A stretch of DNA of 64,000 nucleotides, taken from the NCBI RefSeq assembly GCF_014205675.1, contig NZ_JACIIX010000008.1, positions 1 to 64,000 of the forward strand, given 5' to 3'. The DNA comes from Novispirillum itersonii (lineage in GTDB: Bacteria > Pseudomonadota > Alphaproteobacteria > Rhodospirillales > Rhodospirillaceae). Positions 61,380 through 64,000 of this stretch are shown one piece after another. Made by a program: the position numbers and the translations under genes. The notes below the pieces were generated by a model that made no database searches, was not told the origin of the DNA, and saw nothing but the letters and a program-made list of their open reading frames with translations. Positions within the stretch are counted from its first letter, which is position 1. Each line of letters opens with the position of its first letter.

Positions 61380-62804
61380 TTATTCCGCCCCTCCGCCGGT
61401 CATCAGCTTCTTCTTGCCGGTGCGGCGGGCCTGCGCATACAGCGCGGCGACGGCGCAGGAGGCAAGGCGGGCCTTCACGGTATCGGCGCGGCTGGTCAGG
61501 ATGATCGGCACCCGGGCCCCGAGGACGATCCCGGCGGCTTCGGCTTCGGCCAGATAGCACAGCTGCTTGGCCAGCATGTTCCCGGCTTCCAGATCCGGCA
61601 CCAGCAGGATGTCGGCATTGCCCGCCACCGGGCTGGTGATCTTCTTGATCCGCGCCGCTTCCGGAGAAATGGCATTGTCGAAGGCCAGCGGACCGTCAAG
61701 GATCGCGCCCTTGATCTGGCCACGGTCGGCCATCTTGCACAGGGCGGCGGCCTCGATGGTGGAGGTGATCTTCGGGTAGACCGTTTCCACCGCCGACAGG
61801 ATCGCCACCAGCGGGGTGGCAACGCCCATTACCTGCACCAGATCAATGGCGTTCTGGCAGATGTCGACCTTGTCTTCCAGCGTCGGATAGATGTTGATGG
61901 CGGCATCGGTGATGAACAGCGGCTTGGGGTAGGTCGGGGTATCCATGATGTAGACATGGCTGATCCGCCGCCCGGTACGCAGGCCGGTGTCACGCTTGGC
62001 GACCTCGTGCATCATTTCGTCGGTGTGCAGGCTGCCCTTCATCAGGGCTTCGCACTCCCCGGTGCGGCACAGGGCCACCGAGACTTCGGCGGAGCCATGG
62101 GAGTGTTCAGTGTTGATGATGCGCAGGCCGGTCAGGTCCTGCCCGAACTGCTCGGCGGTTTCGCGGATCTTGTCTTCCGGCCCGACCAGAACCGGGGTGA
62201 TGATGCCGTTCTGATAGGCATCCAGCGCCCCGGTCAGCGAGATTTCGTCGCAGGGATGGCAGACCGCCACCGACACCGGCGGCATCGACTTCACCTGCGT
62301 GATGATGTCTTCGTACACATGCGACCGGCGGCGCACCTTGGCTTCCGGGACGAAGGCCCCGGCGATGCGGACCTTCTCAGTCGGGGCCTCGACCACCGCC
62401 TGACCGTCAATCACGGTTTCGCCATGCTGGTTGATGGCCAGACAGGCCAGCGTGATGCTGTTGGTGGCGTCTTCCTTGGCGGTGACGGTAATGGTCAGGG
62501 TCAGGGTATCACCCAGTTCCACCGGACGGTGGAAGGTGAAGCTCTGGGTCTTGTAGACGCTGCCGGGGCCGGGCAGTTCGTTGCCGAGCAGGGCGGAGAA
62601 CAGGGAACCGCCCCACATGCCATGGCCGCTGATCTTCTGGGACTTCAGCAGGCGGGTGGCCCATTCCTCGTCCAGATGGGTCGGGTTGTAGTCCGCCGAC
62701 AGGGCGGCGAACATCTCGGTATCTTCCTTGGTCAGGGTCCGCACCAGCGAGGCCTTGTCTCCGATCGAGATCTCGGCATAGGTCCGGTTTTCGATACTCT
62801 GCAT
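61380..62804 (-). CDS. Bifunctional MaoC-like hydratase / phosphate acetyltransferase
   Basis: 474 residues. Residues ~1-145 form a MaoC hotdog domain (ADYNPTHLDEEWA with the hydratase D-x4-H) and ~165-465 a PTA/PTB domain (VAVCHPCDEISLTGALDAYQNGIITPVLVGPEDKI, then GPLAFDNAISPEAARIK and ADILLVPDLEAGNMLAK). PTA makes acetyl phosphate (or butyryl phosphate) from acyl-CoA for the following acetate kinase. The MaoC part suggests an extra link to hydroxyacyl-CoA metabolism. ATG 62804 is followed by the expected family start. Promoter lies in the AT-rich 62870-62900. Confidence 0.92.
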   Translation of the reverse strand: MQSIENRTYAEISIGDKASLVRTLTKEDTEMFAALSADYNPTHLDEEWATRLLKSQKISGHGMWGGSLFSALLGNELPGPGSVYKTQSFTFHRPVELGDTLTLTITVTAKEDATNSITLACLAINQHGETVIDGQAVVEAPTEKVRIAGAFVPEAKVRRRSHVYEDIITQVKSMPPVSVAVCHPCDEISLTGALDAYQNGIITPVLVGPEDKIRETAEQFGQDLTGLRIINTEHSHGSAEVSVALCRTGECEALMKGSLHTDEMMHEVAKRDTGLRTGRRISHVYIMDTPTYPKPLFITDAAINIYPTLEDKVDICQNAIDLVQVMGVATPLVAILSAVETVYPKITSTIEAAALCKMADRGQIKGAILDGPLAFDNAISPEAARIKKITSPVAGNADILLVPDLEAGNMLAKQLCYLAEAEAAGIVLGARVPIILTSRADTVKARLASCAVAALYAQARRTGKKKLMTGGGAE

Positions 62805-63044
62805 GGTTTACTCCCCTAAAGCGTCCGGCAGCGGGCCGGGCAGCGGTGTGGACGGTTCCCCGATACCGTCTTTTCCTAAGCCATAATACTAATATGGATT
62901 TTTGCAACAGCGAAGGAGAAAGCGGAAAAAGGATTTATGACAGTTCCCTGATGCACCGGGGCAGGCAGCGCCACCGTTTGCCAAGCCTCCGGCCCCATGG
63001 CAGGATCGGCCGCAGGGTTCTGGCAACGGTGAGTGGGTTCTGAC

Positions 63045-64000
63045 ATGAGACCGGCAGATGACGACGTTCTGGTATATCAGCCCGAGGCCGAAACGGCGGC
63101 GGAGCAGGAAACCGGGGTGGCGTGGAAAGTGCTGGTGGTGGACGACGATGCCGAGATCCATCATGTGACCCGGATTGTGCTGGATGGTTTTGTTTTCCGC
63201 AACCGTCCATTGAAAATCATATCGGCATTCTCCGCCCGACAGGCGAGGGAACGGCTGGCAGAGCACCCGGATACGGCGGTGATGCTGCTGGATGTGGTGA
63301 TGGAAACCGACGATGCCGGTCTGGCGCTGGTGTCGGAGGTGCGCGGCGCGATGGGGCTGGAAGCGCTGCGGATCGTGCTGCGCACCGGTCAGCCGGGGCA
63401 GGCACCGGAGCGGGATGTGATCCTGCGCTATGACATCAACGACTATAAAAGCAAAACCGAGCTGACCGCCCAGAAGCTGCTGACGGTGACGGTGGCAGCC
63501 CTGCGGGCCTATGAAGGGATTTCCAGCCTGCACGACAGCCAGCGGATTCTGGCCGATACCAATGCGGAGCTGGAACGGCAGGTGACCCAGAGAACGCGGG
63601 ATCTCGCCGCCTCGGAGGCGCATTACCGGGCGCTGCTGGAAGGGATCCCGGAAGGGGTGATCGCGGTTGATGGCTGGGGGCTGATCCGCTCCGTCAGCCC
63701 GTCGGCGGAAGCGGTGTTCGGCATGACGGCGGAGAACCTGACCGGAAAACCTTTTCCCCTGCTGTTTGACACCGCCACCGCCGCCGATCTGAAACCGCTG
63801 TGGGGACCCCCGGCGGACGGTGCGGCGGCGACGGCCTGCCTGATTGGCAGGGGGGCGATGGAGGTGCGGGGCCGCCATGCGGACGGGCGTCTGTTTCCGA
63901 TGGATCTCTCGATCAACCGTCTTGAGTATGCCGACACGGTTCAGTACGTGGCGACGGTGCGCGATGTCACCTCCCGCCACGATTATCAGGAGGCCCTGCG
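63045..64000 (+). CDS. Receiver-PAS signalling protein, truncated by the window end
   Basis: 318 codons visible, frame still open. A receiver domain has the acidic cluster D33-D35 and phospho-acceptor D83 (VMLLDVVMETDDAG). It continues into the DUF3369-type extension IVLRTGQPGQAPERDV...YDINDYKSKTELTAQKL. A coiled linker (ADTNAELERQVTQRTRDLAASEAHYRAL) leads into a PAS domain (~195-310, YRALLEGIPEGVIAVDGWGLI). The missing end probably holds a histidine kinase, GGDEF or similar output. It starts 240 bases from pta on the opposite strand. Confidence 0.85.
   Translation, partial: MRPADDDVLVYQPEAETAAEQETGVAWKVLVVDDDAEIHHVTRIVLDGFVFRNRPLKIISAFSARQARERLAEHPDTAVMLLDVVMETDDAGLALVSEVRGAMGLEALRIVLRTGQPGQAPERDVILRYDINDYKSKTELTAQKLLTVTVAALRAYEGISSLHDSQRILADTNAELERQVTQRTRDLAASEAHYRALLEGIPEGVIAVDGWGLIRSVSPSAEAVFGMTAENLTGKPFPLLFDTATAADLKPLWGPPADGAAATACLIGRGAMEVRGRHADGRLFPMDLSINRLEYADTVQYVATVRDVTSRHDYQEAL

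Noticed and set aside
60156-62819. 887-codon open frame antisense to pta-ackA
   Set aside because: Shadow of two well-conserved genes; no domains, no ribosome site.

Overview
The window is a chromosomal segment of a GC-rich alphaproteobacterium, most likely a member of the Rhodospirillales. The evidence is the alpha-type SspB adaptor, a circularly permuted two-piece tmRNA gene, DUF1489 and DUF3775 proteins, a class I PHA synthase and a fused MaoC/phosphotransacetylase next to ackA. Genus and species cannot be fixed from the sequence alone.

Layout. 1-60 is the first 20 codons of an IS630-type transposase running off the left edge. 0.2-17 kb is rich in protein quality control: clpX, clpP and tig (minus), lon (plus), the permuted ssrA gene and sspB. 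Interspersed are a DUF1835 protein, tRNA-Leu(UAG), a soluble globin-coupled chemoreceptor, an RluD-type pseudouridine synthase, a JAMM/MPN+ protein, three identical tRNA-Glu genes, a VOC protein and a degenerate GGDEF/EAL-like protein. 17-24 kb carries a CoA-binding protein, DUF3775, a di-haem cytochrome c peroxidase behind an FNR-type box, an enoyl-CoA hydratase, a PaaI-type thioesterase, a CPA1 antiporter and rplM-rpsI.

About 24.26-37.82 kb is a genomic island inserted just after the rpsI terminator. It starts with a tyrosine integrase and is flanked by near-identical GCGTAAG-pair repeats. It carries a serine-resolvase operon with tiny translationally coupled ORFs, a three-gene module with a Dam-like methylase, a type III restriction-modification pair (mod, res), and a five-gene overlapping operon headed by a helicase-like ATPase. 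That last operon has no recognised function and is the best candidate for an undescribed system, perhaps defence or element maintenance.

37.9-64 kb returns to core genome: a large hybrid histidine kinase, argC, a gamma-carbonic-anhydrase-like protein, a GNAT, phaC, an OmpA-family lipoprotein, alaC-hom behind a potentially structured leader, glpX-recJ, a class III cyclase, a hydrolase/DUF1489/yaaA group, and a Crp/Fnr regulator. Divergent from that regulator lies a tandem pair of NHLP-type (nitrile-hydratase-leader) RiPP precursor-like genes, with nearly identical leaders, divergent tails and no recognised maturase nearby. The window ends with a two-domain GNAT, the pta-ackA operon and a truncated REC-PAS protein.

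Functional links visible here: tmRNA tags are read by SspB and ClpXP, all encoded within 15 kb; the Crp/Fnr protein is a candidate regulator of the FNR box before the peroxidase; Pta-AckA and PHA synthase share the acetyl-CoA overflow theme. Start codons were chosen by Shine-Dalgarno quality and family length. All functions are assigned by reading motifs, without database searches.
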